Below are positions 25,275 through 37,086 of a stretch of 64,000 nt of DNA, in pieces. The notes beneath the pieces were generated by a model. That model was not told the origin of the DNA. It saw nothing but the letters and a program-made list of their open reading frames with translations, and did not search any database. The DNA lies in contig NC_044920.1 of assembly GCF_003576645.1 (NCBI RefSeq), positions 21,897,234 through 21,961,233 of the forward strand, given 5' to 3'. The DNA is from Ipomoea triloba. Lineage: Eukaryota > Streptophyta > Magnoliopsida > Solanales > Convolvulaceae. Position 1 is the stretch's first letter. Each line of letters begins with the position of its first letter. A program made the position numbers and the translations under genes.

Positions 25275-25578
25275 GGCAAAAACTTGTGTGAGATCATCTC
25301 ACCGTGAGACGGGTCGGGTCGGGTCGGGTCAAGATGTAAACGTGTCATACTTATATGCTCAAATGTAATACTAATCAGGAATAAAAATTTTGTTACTTAT
25401 ACGGGTAAATGTAATACTTTTTCTCTTATAAGTAACAAAAATTGTATTCCTGATTAGTATTATATTTGAGCATATAAGTATGATATTTGCATATATAAGT
25501 GTGATATTTGCATGGTGATTCTACTCGACCCGTCTCACGAATAAGGATCCGTGAGACAGTCTCACACAAGTGTGACCC
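25275..25578. mobile_element. Mutator-like MITE with perfect 9-bp target duplication
   Basis: Exact ttaaagtaa flanks at 25266-25274 and 25579-25587. The left end has aacttgtgtgagatcatctc and accgtgagacgggtcggg. The right end is its diverged inverse (gacccgtctcacg...ccgtgagacagtctcacaca). The interior is a second inverted repeat around cttacttataagtaac-like sequence. This is a very common foldback MITE type of core eudicots. Confidence 0.9.
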
Positions 25579-26000
25579 TTAAAGTAATTACATGTGGTTA
25601 TGCACGTTTGTCAGGCCAATGTTATTCATACTTTTAAAACTTAGTAAATTACTCGTCTGAATTTTTTATTATATATTTAAATAATAAAATCAATGTTAAA
25701 ATGTTAAACAATTCTAATATTTGAAAGTGTACATTTATTTGAAATTATAAGATTTGTATATTAGTGTTGAAATTGATTACATAAAAATTATAATAGGAAA
25801 AAAAAAAAGGAAATAGAAGGAAGAGCATAGCTAATTGTTACGGAGTATTATTTTAAATAACAAAAAAAAGAATTATAATCAAATGAGGGGAATCTCTATG
25901 TTTAGTTATCATAGTAAAATTAAAGTGTTAAATACATGTTGGTAATATGGACGTAATATGTGTATGTTTAATTTCATTTAATTACCACTGTAATACATTT

Positions 26001-26557
26001 GTTATATCATGGACCATGGTCCAAAAACGACACTATTTCATTAAGTAAAGAAACAGACGCCGTCACATACTAATGGAGCTTCGTAAATGAAACTATAGTT
26101 CATCTCAATTCTCAAATGATACTGCCTCACATTTGTTTTTATATTATCAAATGAAACTATAGTTATATCAAAATGAAAATGTAGTTATGTTGAAAGAAAA
26201 CTGCAGTGTATATAAAATGAAACTTAATAACAGTTTCACATATTTACGTGTATATTGTCCAATGAAACTGTAGTTATATTGAAATGATATTGTAGTTGTG
26301 TTGAAAGGAAACTGAATAATAGTTTCATATATTTGAGTGTATAATTTCGAATGAAACTATAATTATATCGAAAAGAAACTGTAATTGTTTTGAAAGAAAT
26401 TGCAGTGTATATAAAAATGAAACTGAATATGTTATACACATGGAGTTAACGGCGCAAAACGTAAGTTGTTTCTGCCGTTTATTTTCATTAATAAAAATGA
26501 TGTCGTTTTGATGCACGGACTACCATGCATTGTGGACCAAGGTCCACAGTAAAATTT
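26001..26557. mobile_element. Mutator-like MITE B of the GGACCATGGTCC group
   Basis: The left end is gttatatcatggaccatggt and the right end reversed is actgtggaccttggtccaca. The inverted ends continue inward with caaaacgaca..atttcatta and gccgt matches. The interior is an array of aatgaaactatagttatat units. No coding sequence. Confidence 0.65.
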
Positions 26558-26685
26558 GCGAATGTATGATTTGTATATTTAATTTTTTATATGGGCAGGA
26601 AAATCCAATAAAATGAGATCGTTTTATTATGATTACTATATGGTAATTAATGAGTATATATTATTCTTAATTAATATTATGCTAA

Positions 26686-28541
26686 CTAGTATTTCTACCC
26701 GTGCAATGCACGGAATGTATTTGTTATAACTGCATTGAGGAAGGAAAAAACATTTATGACTGCATTTTATATAAAAGAAAATAGGCGCGTGTAAACTATT
26801 AGAAAAATAAATTTGCTCATTTGGTCATTTTGGTTCTCCTACTCGATGTCTCAATTTGAGAAATTCTAATTTTTTTGAACTTGTAATCTCTCTCATATAA
26901 TTTAAGATCTGCGTTTCTCAATTTGAGAAACCCTATTCCAAATTTGGTCTAGTCTACGAAGCATTGATGTATGTATACCCTATTAATTTCTCTGTCGTTT
27001 TTCCTTAATTTGAGAACACATGCACGAGTTATCATATAATTGAATCCATGTCTGTGTTTCTCAAATTGAGAAAACCCTAGTCTGGTTTCTCAAACTGATA
27101 AATTCAAAATTGAATTTCTTAGTATGAGAAAACGAAGTATGGAGTTTTAATGTATATACAGATAATAAAGAAAATAATAAGTCAAACAATATATAATGGA
27201 ATTTAATTTTGGCTCTAACCTTGATATGTGGTCTTTTGCTTCTTCCTAGCCCTTAGAATTATTGATTCTGTGAGTTTCTTAATTTTGTTATTTATGTGAA
27301 TTGTGAAAAAATGATGCTCAAAACAAAATTGAAAGCTCATAGTTAATTATTAGTTAAGTAATAGTTAATTAAATGGGTATTTCAAATTTGATTAAAGAGT
27401 TCAAGAACGAATGTCATAACCTAATTTATGTGGTCAGTGGCTTAAAGAAAAACATATATATCATTTATACCAAAATCTTAATTTGTTCAATATTCACAGA
27501 TCATAGTGCTAAAGTTTTAGATTTTATTTTTATTAATATATAGCACAAATTAATAATTTTAATCTAGAATTGTATTACGAATAGAAAAGTAAAAAAGAAA
27601 AAATATTGTATTAGAAATTGTATACCACACCTTAATTTACAATTGTAGTACAAATAGAAATTGTATTACCATATTTTACAATATTATACAAACCTTAATA
27701 GTATATAAGTGTTTTGGGCAGGAAGTTAAAATGATGGATTTTGTTTTTATTAATAGTATAGATTACGTTGCATGGAAGTATTTTTTTTTTTTTGAAAATG
27801 CATGGAAGTATATTTATTGTATTATTACAATTAATAATTGTAATCTAGAATTGTATTACTAATAGAAAAGTAAAAAAGAATATATTGTATTATGAATTGT
27901 ATTACCACATTGTAATAGACAATTGTAGTACGAATATGAATTGTATTACCATATTTTACAATATTAAGCAAACATTAATTGTATAAGAGTATTTTGGGAA
28001 GAAGTTAAAATGGAGGATTTTGTTTTTATGAATAGTATAGATTACGTTACAGGGAAGAATATGTACTATATTAATACGATTAGTAATTTAATCCTGAATT
28101 GTATTACGAATAGAAAAGTAAAAAAGAATATATTTTATTAGAAACTATATTACCACATTTAAAATACAATTGTAGTACGAATAGGAATTGGACTACCATA
28201 TTGTATAATATTTCGCACACCTTAATTGTATGTGTGTGTTTTGCGCGGGAAGTTAAAATTGAATATTTTCTTTTTTTGTGAATAGTATAGATTATGTTGC
28301 AGGGAAGTATATTTACTGTATTATTACGATTAGTAATTTTAATCTAGAATTGTATTACGAATAGAAAATTAAAACAGAATATATTGTATTAGGAATTCTA
28401 TTACCGCATTTTAATAGACAATTGTAGTACGGATAATAATTGTATTAACATATTTTACAATACTAAGCAAACCTTAACAGTATAGGAGTATTTTGTGCAG
28501 GAAGTTAAAATTGAGGATTTTATTTTTATTAATAGTATAGA
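26686..28541 (-). mobile_element. Helitron, non-autonomous, with four tandem 5' ends
   Basis: On the minus strand it begins TCTATACTATTAATAAAAAT (5' TC, preceded by A). It ends with the hairpin CCGTGCATTGCACGG, a 9-base spacer and CTAG followed by T, the hallmark Helitron terminus. The 5' half consists of repeated units of about 250-280 bp, each carrying the same TCTATACTAT-like start (at 27762, 28041, 28291 and 28541). No Rep/helicase gene is present. Confidence 0.75.
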
Positions 28542-28600
28542 TTATGACGTCTATGTAATCTGAATAATTATGACAATTAAGGAGTATATATTATTTTTAA

Positions 28601-29321
28601 GGGAAAATGACACTTTCCCTCCTTAGTTATGTGTATATAGAAGTTTTTTTCCTTGAGTTATCCACTTTTTCCCCTCAATTATTTTGAAAGTGGCTGTGTT
28701 CTCCCTGTAATGTTAAATTGATATTTTTGCCCTTAAAATAACTATTTCATTTATTTTTCTTCTCTAACAAATTATTACTTATATGTATTGAAGACCACGG
28801 TTCGGTTGGAACCTAATCGAACACTGTAGTAATCGAACATAAATAGTATAGACGGTTATGGTTACAATTCAGAATCGGAAAAAATAAAATAAAATAATTA
28901 TTGAATTTAGACTATTTTAAAAATAAGAAATAGATTATACAAAAATAAATAAATAAATAAATTTTGAATTGGCGGTTAAAAATCGAAATTGAAACCGAAC
29001 CGATCCGATTTATCAAAATAAGTGTTTGATAATTTTCACCATATATGACTACGGTTTAATTCCGATTCATGGTTCAACAATTATTTTATTTTACTTTTCG
29101 GTTCTGAATCGTAACCAGAACCATCCACACCATTTCAATATGATTGCTACAATGTCCGGTTAGGGTCGAACTGAATCTTGGCCATGCATACATATAAGCA
29201 ATAATTTGTTGGAGAAGAAAAATAAATGAAATAGTTATTTTTAAAGGCAAAAATGTAATTTAACACCACAAGGGGGAAAACCGTCACTTTAATAACTTGG
29301 GGGAAAAAGTGTCATTTTCCC
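28601..29321. mobile_element. Foldback element with long arms and 9-bp target duplication
   Basis: Ends GGGAAAATGACACTTTCCCT and gtgtcattttccc reversed. Flanks are tatttttaa (28592-28600) and tattcttaa (29322-29330), 8 of 9 matching. The arms stay complementary for about 300 bp through atttcatttatttttcttct and cggttcggttgg-type sequence, so the whole element can fold into one hairpin. Mutator-like by duplication length. Confidence 0.75.
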
Positions 29322-29344
29322 TATTCTTAATAAAATAATATGTG

Positions 29345-29515
29345 TTTGTTTAATTCGTTTAATTATGGATGTAATATGTGTATGCTTAATTTTCTTTAAT
29401 ATGTTCATAATATGTGTATGCTTAATTTCCTTTAATATGTTCGTAATATGTGTATGTTTAATTTCCTTTAATTATGTCCGTAATATGTGTGCCATTAATT
29501 TCCTTAATTGATTAG
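29345..29515. repeat. Minisatellite, about 40-bp units
   Basis: Four to five copies of taatatgtgtatgcttaatt followed by tcctttaatatgttcg-type sequence. A single related copy lies at 25951-25985. Confidence 0.7.
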
Positions 29516-29795
29516 ATAAGATCTATATTACGGCAAGTATAAAAAAATAGTTTCATAAAAGTATAATGTGTGAATTAAAATCTATATTACGGAAATCAAA
29601 ATATTTTGGACACTTGGTTTAAGCATAACATTAGAATTATAATCGGAATAAAAAACTTAATAAAATTCATTTCTCTTCTAATTTTAAAAAGTTATTTTTT
29701 TTTAATTTGTTAGGAAAGAATTACTTTTTCACGAAATTACAATTCTGAAACTCCCAATGATTTGCAATTAAATGGAATGTGGGAAGAAAAGTTAC

Positions 29796-29801
29796 TACTA
29801 C

Positions 29802-29855
<54 letters not shown>

Positions 29856-29940
29856 TACTACAGAGTATTATTATTGATTATTATTGTTGTTGTTGCTGAT
29901 GTTACTATTGCTGTTGTTGTTGTTGTCTCATCCGTCCATA
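29796..29940. repeat. (TTA)n microsatellite and (TTG)n tail
   Basis: About twenty uninterrupted tta units at about 29799-29855, then imperfect ttattg and ttgttg repeats. Confidence 0.9.
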
Positions 29941-30844
29941 TGATCAAAATAAATGTAAGTCTAAAAGCACATTTAAGATACAATTTTAATGATAAGGGCA
30001 TCTCCATCAATTTTTTTTTCCTTTCATTTTACCTTCATTTTGTTAGCCTAATTGTTCCACATCATTATTTAATCTCTTCCATTATTTTTCTCTCCACTAA
30101 TTCTCCAATTTCTCCTCATTTTATAGGTCTTAATCCAAAACATCATCTATTACTTTATTCGCTTTTACTATGATTTTAATTTCAAACATATAATTATAAT
30201 TTCAATTGATTTTAAATCAACATAAATTTAAACAAATAAATTAAATACATTTGAATTAAAAAATAAATTTTAAAATTTCAAAACAAAAACAATGATGTTT
30301 TTTTTTAAAAAAAATGTAAAAAAAATCTATTTAAACTACTACTACTAATAATAATTCGTTTAACGGTAATTGTTTCTTTTTATATTGAAACATTAATGGT
30401 TGGAAACAAATTGTCCCCCACTATCACGCATGTGTTACTACTGCTGTTGCTGCTGTTATAATTCGTCAACGGTAATTGTTTCTTTTTATATTGAAACATT
30501 AATGGTGGGGGACAAAGTAACTGTCCCCTACTATCACACGTGCGTTACTAGTGCGATGTGTGCTTGGACACAAGCAATCTCGTTCCCCTTCTTTTTTCGG
30601 ATAGAACTTTATCTATGAAGAATGGTTTTTTTCTTCCCTTTCATTTCTTCCTTTTAGAGATACCCTAAGACTATTATTTCACATGAATTTTCAAAACCTG
30701 TGATCCATACAATTGTAGTGGTTGTGTGTGTGTGTTAATATTAAATATTTTGAATTAATAGTTGTAAACTTGTAATATATACTTATACAATTGATCATAT
30801 TCATACCGTGCAACGCATGGGCGATATAGTAATAGTAGTAGTGG

Positions 30845-31165
30845 TAATGTGATACGGGCATATCCACAGTAGAAGAGGGTGAAAATCAAGATATGAAAGA
30901 TAGAGAAGAAACAACTCATACTGCTAGGCCAAAGAGGGAACGAAGGAAACCAGCATGGATGGCTGATTACATTTGTTAGACTAAGTCTATTCATAATAGG
31001 ATAGTATAGTTTAGTCCCATTCTCCTGCTATCTATCTCTCTCTCTCTCTCTCTCTCTCTATTTCTCTCTCTGATTTTCCCCCTCTCATTCCGTCCTTGGA
31101 GTTCGCATCCACTCAAAGCGGTGCCGGCTTGGTACGAGTTCGTATCATAATGGTAGTGGTAGTGG
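30845..31165 (+). other. Possible LTR-retrotransposon fragment
   Basis: The phrase RPKRERRKPAWMADYIC then stop is encoded at about 30928-30979. It resembles the arginine-rich K-P-x-W-M-x-D-Y segment of retroelement polyproteins. It is followed by a (CT)n tract. No LTR pair or other domain is visible. Confidence 0.35.
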
Positions 31166-31222
31166 TAGTGGTAGTGGTAATACTAATAATAATAGGGTAA
31201 TAAATAATAGATCTATTTAAAC

Positions 31223-31259
<37 letters not shown>

Positions 31260-31414
31260 TCGTCAACGGTAATTAATTCGACAACTTTGTCCCCCACTAT
31301 CACGTGTGCGTTACTAGTGGTGTGTACCTGGACATAGGCAATCTCCTTCCCTTTTTTTTCTTTTTTTTTTTCGGATAAAACTTTATCTATGTTGAATGTT
31401 TTTTTTTTCATCCC

Positions 31415-31455
<41 letters not shown>

Positions 31456-31561
31456 TCGTCAACGGTAATTGTTTCTTTTTATATTGACATTAATGGTGGG
31501 GGACAACTTTGTCCCCCACAATCACGTGTACGTTACTAGTGGTGTGTACCTGGACACATGC

Positions 31562-32131
31562 AATAAATTATACCGTACACCACGGCGCACATAGCAATGT
31601 GCACCACGTACGTAAAAGACATCGTTTTGAACATTGTAAACTAACCGTCCCTTTTTTTGGAAATCACATTTCTTGTTTCGGCCGGTCTGTTTATGTATGT
31701 TAATATTCTGTGTATTCTAGGTAATCTTTCTGTGTATTTCAGGCGATCATTCTGTGTATTCTAGGCAACCGTTATGTGTATTCATGTTAGTAACACATGT
31801 TGTGATGTGTTTGTGCATTCGAATGTTTAGGAGGATGAGTTCTGTGTATTTTGTGTCAATATTCTGTGTATTCATGTTATTAACATAGGTTGTGATGTGT
31901 TTGTGCATTCGAATGTTAGGAGGATGAGTTTTGTGTATTTTGTGTCAATATTCTGTGTATTCTGGGCAAATATTTTGTGTATTCTAGGCAAATGTTCTGT
32001 GTATTCTAGATAATGATTATGTGTATTATAGAGAATGAATTCCCTGGAGTCATTCGCGTCTGCATCCACTAACATTGAACCGCCGTCATTTTGGACCAGG
32101 AATGTGCACCGTGGTCCACGATATAACGATT
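31562..32131. mobile_element. Mutator-like MITE C with a ttctgtgtattc internal array
   Basis: Ends aataaattataccgtacacc and, reversed, aatcgttatatcgtggacca. Flanks are ggacacatgc (31552-31561) and ggacacaggc (32132-32141), 9 of 10 matching. Both ends continue with a CACGGYGCACAT match. The interior holds about ten copies of ttctgtgtattctaggcaa-like units. It interrupts the fourth copy of the segmental array. Confidence 0.75.
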
Positions 32132-32310
32132 GGACACAGGCAATCTCCTTCCCTTTTTTTTTTTTTTTCGGATAAAACTTTATCTACGGTGAATGTTTTT
32201 TTTTTTCCTCCCCTTCATCTCTTTCTTTTGGAGATACCTTAAGACTATTATTTCACATGAATTTTCAAAAATTGTGATCCATACAGTTGGTGTGTGTGTG
32301 TTCAAATGAA

Positions 32311-32879
32311 AACAATCCCTTGTGTGAAAAATAAGGATTGATATCAAGCATCATAAACTTTATAAAACAAACTTTGCTTTTTATTCCCTTAATTTTCAAC
32401 AACACTCAATAGTTGACCTACCCAAATGGATAAATCAGATCGATTTTTTTTTTAAACCTAGGAGTATGTCTTCATATGAACTTCCCGTGTGTGTGTAAGC
32501 ATGTGTGTATAAGCGTTTTTTGGTATTATAATAAAAATATTATTCTCAAAAATTCATAGCTATTACCATGGGCCTCGAGAAGGACTATTTCCCAAACAAA
32601 GTGAATAACTCATTTTCAGTAGTATTATTTTCCAAAAATGAAATATCTTTATCCATTTAAATGCCATTTTATTACAGATCTATTCACCTTTTTTTATGAG
32701 CAAACCATGTTGTAAGTTTAGGACACAAAAAAAATAAATTTAAATACAGAATTATTTTAAATATATGTTTAATTATTAAATAGAAGTGATAATAATAACT
32801 TATTATAAGTCTAAAATCTAAAATAACCTCGATTTTAAGCTCAACTAAAGATTAAGAAGACTTCATTATCACACTCCCA
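32311..32879. other. AT-rich spacer upstream of the MAP65 gene
   Basis: No feature recognised. Confidence 0.4.
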
Positions 32880-33779
32880 AGTGTGAACGGTACAAGACTT
32901 TCCGTTATCTGCCGTGACGGCCGATGATTTCGTCTTTTTCATTTTATGCTTTGAAATTTTAAATTTCAAATCTTCGCCCCCCATTAATAAAACCGCTTGG
33001 AACGCTCATGCTCAAACGGTCGAATTTCCATTTCCTTAAACTACTACACACACTCTCTCTCTCCTTCTCTATCTCTCTCTAGTCTAAGCTTCGTATGTCC
33101 GAAACCCAAATCCGAGTTTGAACGAACGACTCTCTCTCTGGCTTGCTCGGCAATCGAATTCCCACATCTTTGAGGTACATTCTCTGATCTAGTGCTGATT
33201 TTCTTCGTTGTCTCTGTGAAACTTTTGAACCAAAATCTGTAGCTTTTGTTTCTTTTTGGGATTTTTTGTTTTATTCAGTTTCTGAGTGATAATGAAGTCG
33301 TACTTTATGTACTTGTGTATTCCGATTTGGTGATACGGCTTCACCTGAGCTGTTTGAAGTCTCATTTTCTAAAATGAGCTCTGGATCTGGGTAGGGTTCC
33401 ACTGATTAAGGAATTGTTGCTTGAAAATTGGATTTGGATTTGGATTTCCAAACAGAAATTCTTAAGAGCGGACTGGTACTTTTGGCAAGAAACAGTGGTG
33501 GAGCTGGAGATTTCCTAGGGTTTTCTCTGTAAAGAAATGGCTAAGCTCTTAATTGCTTATATTGAATATAAGTGTTAAATTGGATAAGTAGTAAGGTTCT
33601 GTTAGCGCAAGGATTAAACTTGCACTAAAGATTAGGTTATTCCTCTATAAAGAATGGGATTGATTTAATTGCTTTTTCTCATGGATTATGATAGTTTAAC
33701 TGGATCATAGTATGCTTCTAAGTTCTTACAATAAAGTATATATTTTTAGTTTATATTTGCAGATCCCAACATTTCCAGC
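32880..33779 (+). promoter_or_regulatory. MAP65 promoter and 5' UTR with intron; MSA-like AACGG cores
   Basis: AACGG cores occur at 32886-32890, 33015-33019 and, on the minus strand, at 32902-32906. Mitosis-specific activator elements bound by MYB3R factors contain this core and drive G2/M expression of cytokinesis genes. A CT-rich leader (33050-33080) precedes a likely 5'-UTR intron from GT at 33175 to AG at 33762. Confidence 0.5.
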
Positions 33780-36700
33780 ATGCCTAGCTCACAAGGGGAT
33801 CCACTTTCACAAGTGGAAACAACGTGTGGTTCGCTGCTATATGAACTGCAGGTAATTGTAAATCTGTAATTACAGTTATGTTTCTTGTGTTTTTCTTCCC
33901 TTGCCTCGGTGAAAAACTCGCTGCTTTTGATTTGGCCTAGATAATATGGGATGAAGTAGGGGAATCTGATTCTGAAAGAGACAGAATGCTGCTTGAGCTT
34001 GAACAAGAATGCCTCGAGGTATACAGGAGAAAAGTAGACCAAGCGAACAAGTGCAGAGCTCAGCTAAGGCAGGCAATTGCAGATTCTGAAGCAGAACTTG
34101 CAGCTATTTGTTCTTCAATGGGGGAACGGCCAGTGCACATTCGGCAACAGGTAAGCACAACTAACTGGTCCCTTATAAATTTGCAGTTGATTTCTCAAAT
34201 TTTTGGGCATTGAGTATATAACTGACATAATTAGGTCGAAGTCCCAATTAACTGAATCTGAATTGTTTTTAGAGAAAGGTAAATAACTTTTGGGATGATT
34301 AACTGCTCTAAAGGATTTTTACTCTGTTTATCAAAATTTAGTGTGAGCAAAACTTGAAAGGCCTAAAGGCAGAACTCAGAGCAATTATTCCGGAAATTGA
34401 GGAGATGAGGAAGAGGAAGTGTGAAAGGAAGAAGCAATTTGTTGAAACATTAGAGCAGATACAAAAGATCAAAAGTGAGATTCATAGGTCTGCTGGCAAC
34501 CATTCTAGCAGTGCAGCAATGGATGAAAGTGATCTATCTTTAAGAAACCTTGAAGAGTTGCACCGAGAACTTCAGGCACTTCAGAAAGAAAAGGTACATT
34601 TCCTTTCTGCTGCAGCAGTATGATTATCTGCTAACCCCTCTTTGAAGTTTTTTGTTTTTGTTTTTTTCAATAACACCTTTTCTGGCCTGCAGACTGAACG
34701 CCTAAAGCAGGTAATGGACCATCTAGGTACTCTGAATTCATTGTGCTTGGTGCTTGGTATCGATTTCAAACATACCGTCACTGAGGTCCATCCAAGTCTT
34801 GGCCAATCTGAAGGAGCAAAGAACATTAGTGATGATACCATACAAGCTTTAGTTGTAGCAATCCAGAGACTGCGAGAAGTTAAAATACAAAGGATGCAAC
34901 AGGTATATACAATATTGAATTTTTTTCTGGAGATACTTTAGCTCTGTGTATTATTGGAAGACATGGTTGACCTTTGAATTGTGACAATTCAATTGTCACA
35001 GGTGCAAGATCTTGCAACCTCAATGTTGGAGTTGTGGAATTTGATGGATACACCAGTTGAAGAGCAACAGATGTTTCAAAGTGTTACTTGTAAGATAGCT
35101 GCCTCAGAAGCTGAGATAACAGAGCCAAATATGCTCTCTGTGGAATTTATTGATTATGTGAGTAATTGACGTATCTTCTATTTTTGGAATTTTGGTGAGT
35201 TATATTGCCTTTATGTGACACTAACATGTTTCTCCTGTGATTAAGGTTGCAAGAGAAGTATCACGTTTGGAAGAGCTTAAAGCAAGCAAAATGAAGGAAC
35301 TTGTTTTGAAAAAGAGATCAGAGCTAGAGGAGATCTGCCGAAAAACACATATACTTCCGGATTCAGATCACGCTATGAATGTTGTTATTGAAGCTATTGA
35401 ATCAGGTATTTAAGTTTTAACTGGACTATATATAATAAATGAAATATCTATTTATGATGATATTAATACTAAGCTCTCTTTATTCCTTTTCTTTTGGAAA
35501 AGGAGCTGTTGATGCTGCTAGTGTGCTCGAGCAGATTGAGCTTCAAATAGCTCAAGTTAAAGAAGAAGCTTTTAGCAGGAAAGAAATACTTGAAAAGGTT
35601 GAAAAGTGGATGACTGCATGTGAGGAGGAGTGCTGGCTCGAGGAGTATAATAGGGTTCGTTTTCTTCATTTACTTGAACTAATTTGTTTACTTAATTGTG
35701 CATATCAATGCTAAACATCACTTTTGATTCACGCCCAGGATGATAATCGCTACAATGCTGGACGAGGTGCCCATCTTACCCTGAAACGTGCTGAGAAAGC
35801 TCGTGCTTTGGTTAATAAACTGCCAGGTACAAGTTTTGCTTGCAGTATTTTATATATACAAGGGATGCACAAAATGCTTGATTCTTCATATGGTTTGTTA
35901 AAAAATGTTTAACCGAATAACGCCTTCCATGTTTTTGTTGCTTAAACAGGAATGGTCGAGGCGCTGGCTTCGAAAACCAAGTCATGGGAAAATGAAAGGG
36001 GAATTGATTTCCTATATGATGGGGTATGATTGACCTTACCTCTTTGCTGTAAAAATTAAACTTAATTGGGAAATGCCTGAATGTGGTTTTACTTTCTGGT
36101 TATAGATTCGTCTTCTTTCGATGCTCGAGGAGTATAACATTCTAAGGCAAGAAAAAGAGCAGGAGCGCAAAAGGCAGAGGGTATGATTTCCTGGCCTGAT
36201 CAGGCCACTAACACTATCTCAAAGAGAAAGCCATTGATCTGTTCATAATTATTACCTCTTTCTTTTAACCTCAGGATCAGAAGAAACTTCAGGGACAGCT
36301 GATAGCTGAACACGAGGCTATTTATGGATCAAAACCAAGTCCGATGAAGAACCAAACCAAGAAAGGTCCCCGTTTGTCTTGTGGTGGCGGGCAAAGTAAC
36401 AGAAGGATGTCTGTTGGAGGCCTGCAGACTCCCAAACCCGAGATAATCCATCCCGCAAAAGCAACTCCCAATACTACCCGTCAAGCTAAGAAGACTGAGC
36501 GTGTTCTTCAGTATGATCCCCCGGTTGATGATGGGTTCTCAGCATTATCAGCAGGTATGGTATTCTTCTCTTTAGTTCTGTCAAATTATGTTTTCTTGGC
36601 CACCCATCACAGTATTCTCATTGGGTTCTGCTCACTTTAGGGAGGAGAGGTTTGGACATAGCTGGTCTTCCTATGATGAGGAGGCCATTTTCGCCCATTT

Positions 36701-37086
36701 CTTCAACAGATTCATCACGGTCCAATGCCACCAATGTCTTGGATGAGCTGAACAGAAAGCAACAACAACAACATAGCGAGATGGTTCAGAAAACACTGTC
36801 TACACCGGTGAAAACAATCCCAATCCCAAACCCCAATGTCGAAGAAGAGAATAGAACTCCAATGGCAATGCCAATTCCCATCCCGTCAACGCCATCAACC
36901 GTGACCATTCCCATGCAGACAGCCATAACGCCCGCCCCTCTCAGCGTTGTTCCATACAATGCTGCCAAGGCAATGGAAGAGACGGGCGAGGAGATCGAGT
37001 ATTCGTTTGAAGAGAGGAGGGCTGGATTTGTTGTTCCAAGAGAGGAGGGCTGGATTTTTTGTTCCAAGACCTTGATGCTAGTCTGA
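33780..37086 (+). CDS. MAP65-3: 65-kDa microtubule-associated protein, MAP65-3 type, 12 coding exons
   Basis: Antiparallel-microtubule crosslinker of the Ase1/PRC1/MAP65 family; the MAP65-3 type acts at the phragmoplast midzone in cytokinesis. Exons: 33780-33851, 33941-34150, 34342-34593, 34693-34902, 35002-35157, 35246-35405, 35503-35654, 35739-35826, 35950-36023, 36106-36180, 36275-36554 and 36641-37086. All are GT-AG and phases join to 2,175 nt, 724 residues, near the roughly 707 of Arabidopsis MAP65-3. The N-terminus has [20 protein letters not shown], then [20 protein letters not shown] and coiled coil. The conserved microtubule-binding part has [27 protein letters not shown] and [10 protein letters not shown]. 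The Ser/Pro-rich tail has TPKPEI and TPVKTIPIP. The last residues are altered by a 28-bp tandem duplication. Intact otherwise. Confidence 0.95.
37013..37068 (+). repeat. 28-bp tandem duplication at the MAP65 C-terminus
   Basis: agaggagggctggatttgtt plus eight bases (37013-37040) is repeated at 37041-37068 with one change. As 28 is not a multiple of three, the second copy is read in another frame and adds [15 protein letters not shown]. Without it the frame would close two codons after VVPR-like sequence. Confidence 0.9.

Larger units (their letters stand above)
30330..32310. repeat. Four-copy segmental array, each copy starting with an (AAT)n tract
   Basis: Copies begin near 30345, 30455, 31215 and 31416. 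Each has an (aat)n run, ttcgtcaacggtaattgttt, a gtcccccactatcacgtgtg block with a G-box-like core, and tactagtggtgtgtacctgg. The longer copies continue through cggataaaactttatctatg to tcacatgaattttcaaaa. The copies differ in tract length and truncation. The fourth is interrupted by MITE C. Confidence 0.7.

Noticed and set aside
29772..30173. 133-codon frame starting with poly-Tyr
   Set aside because: Created by the (TTA)n microsatellite.
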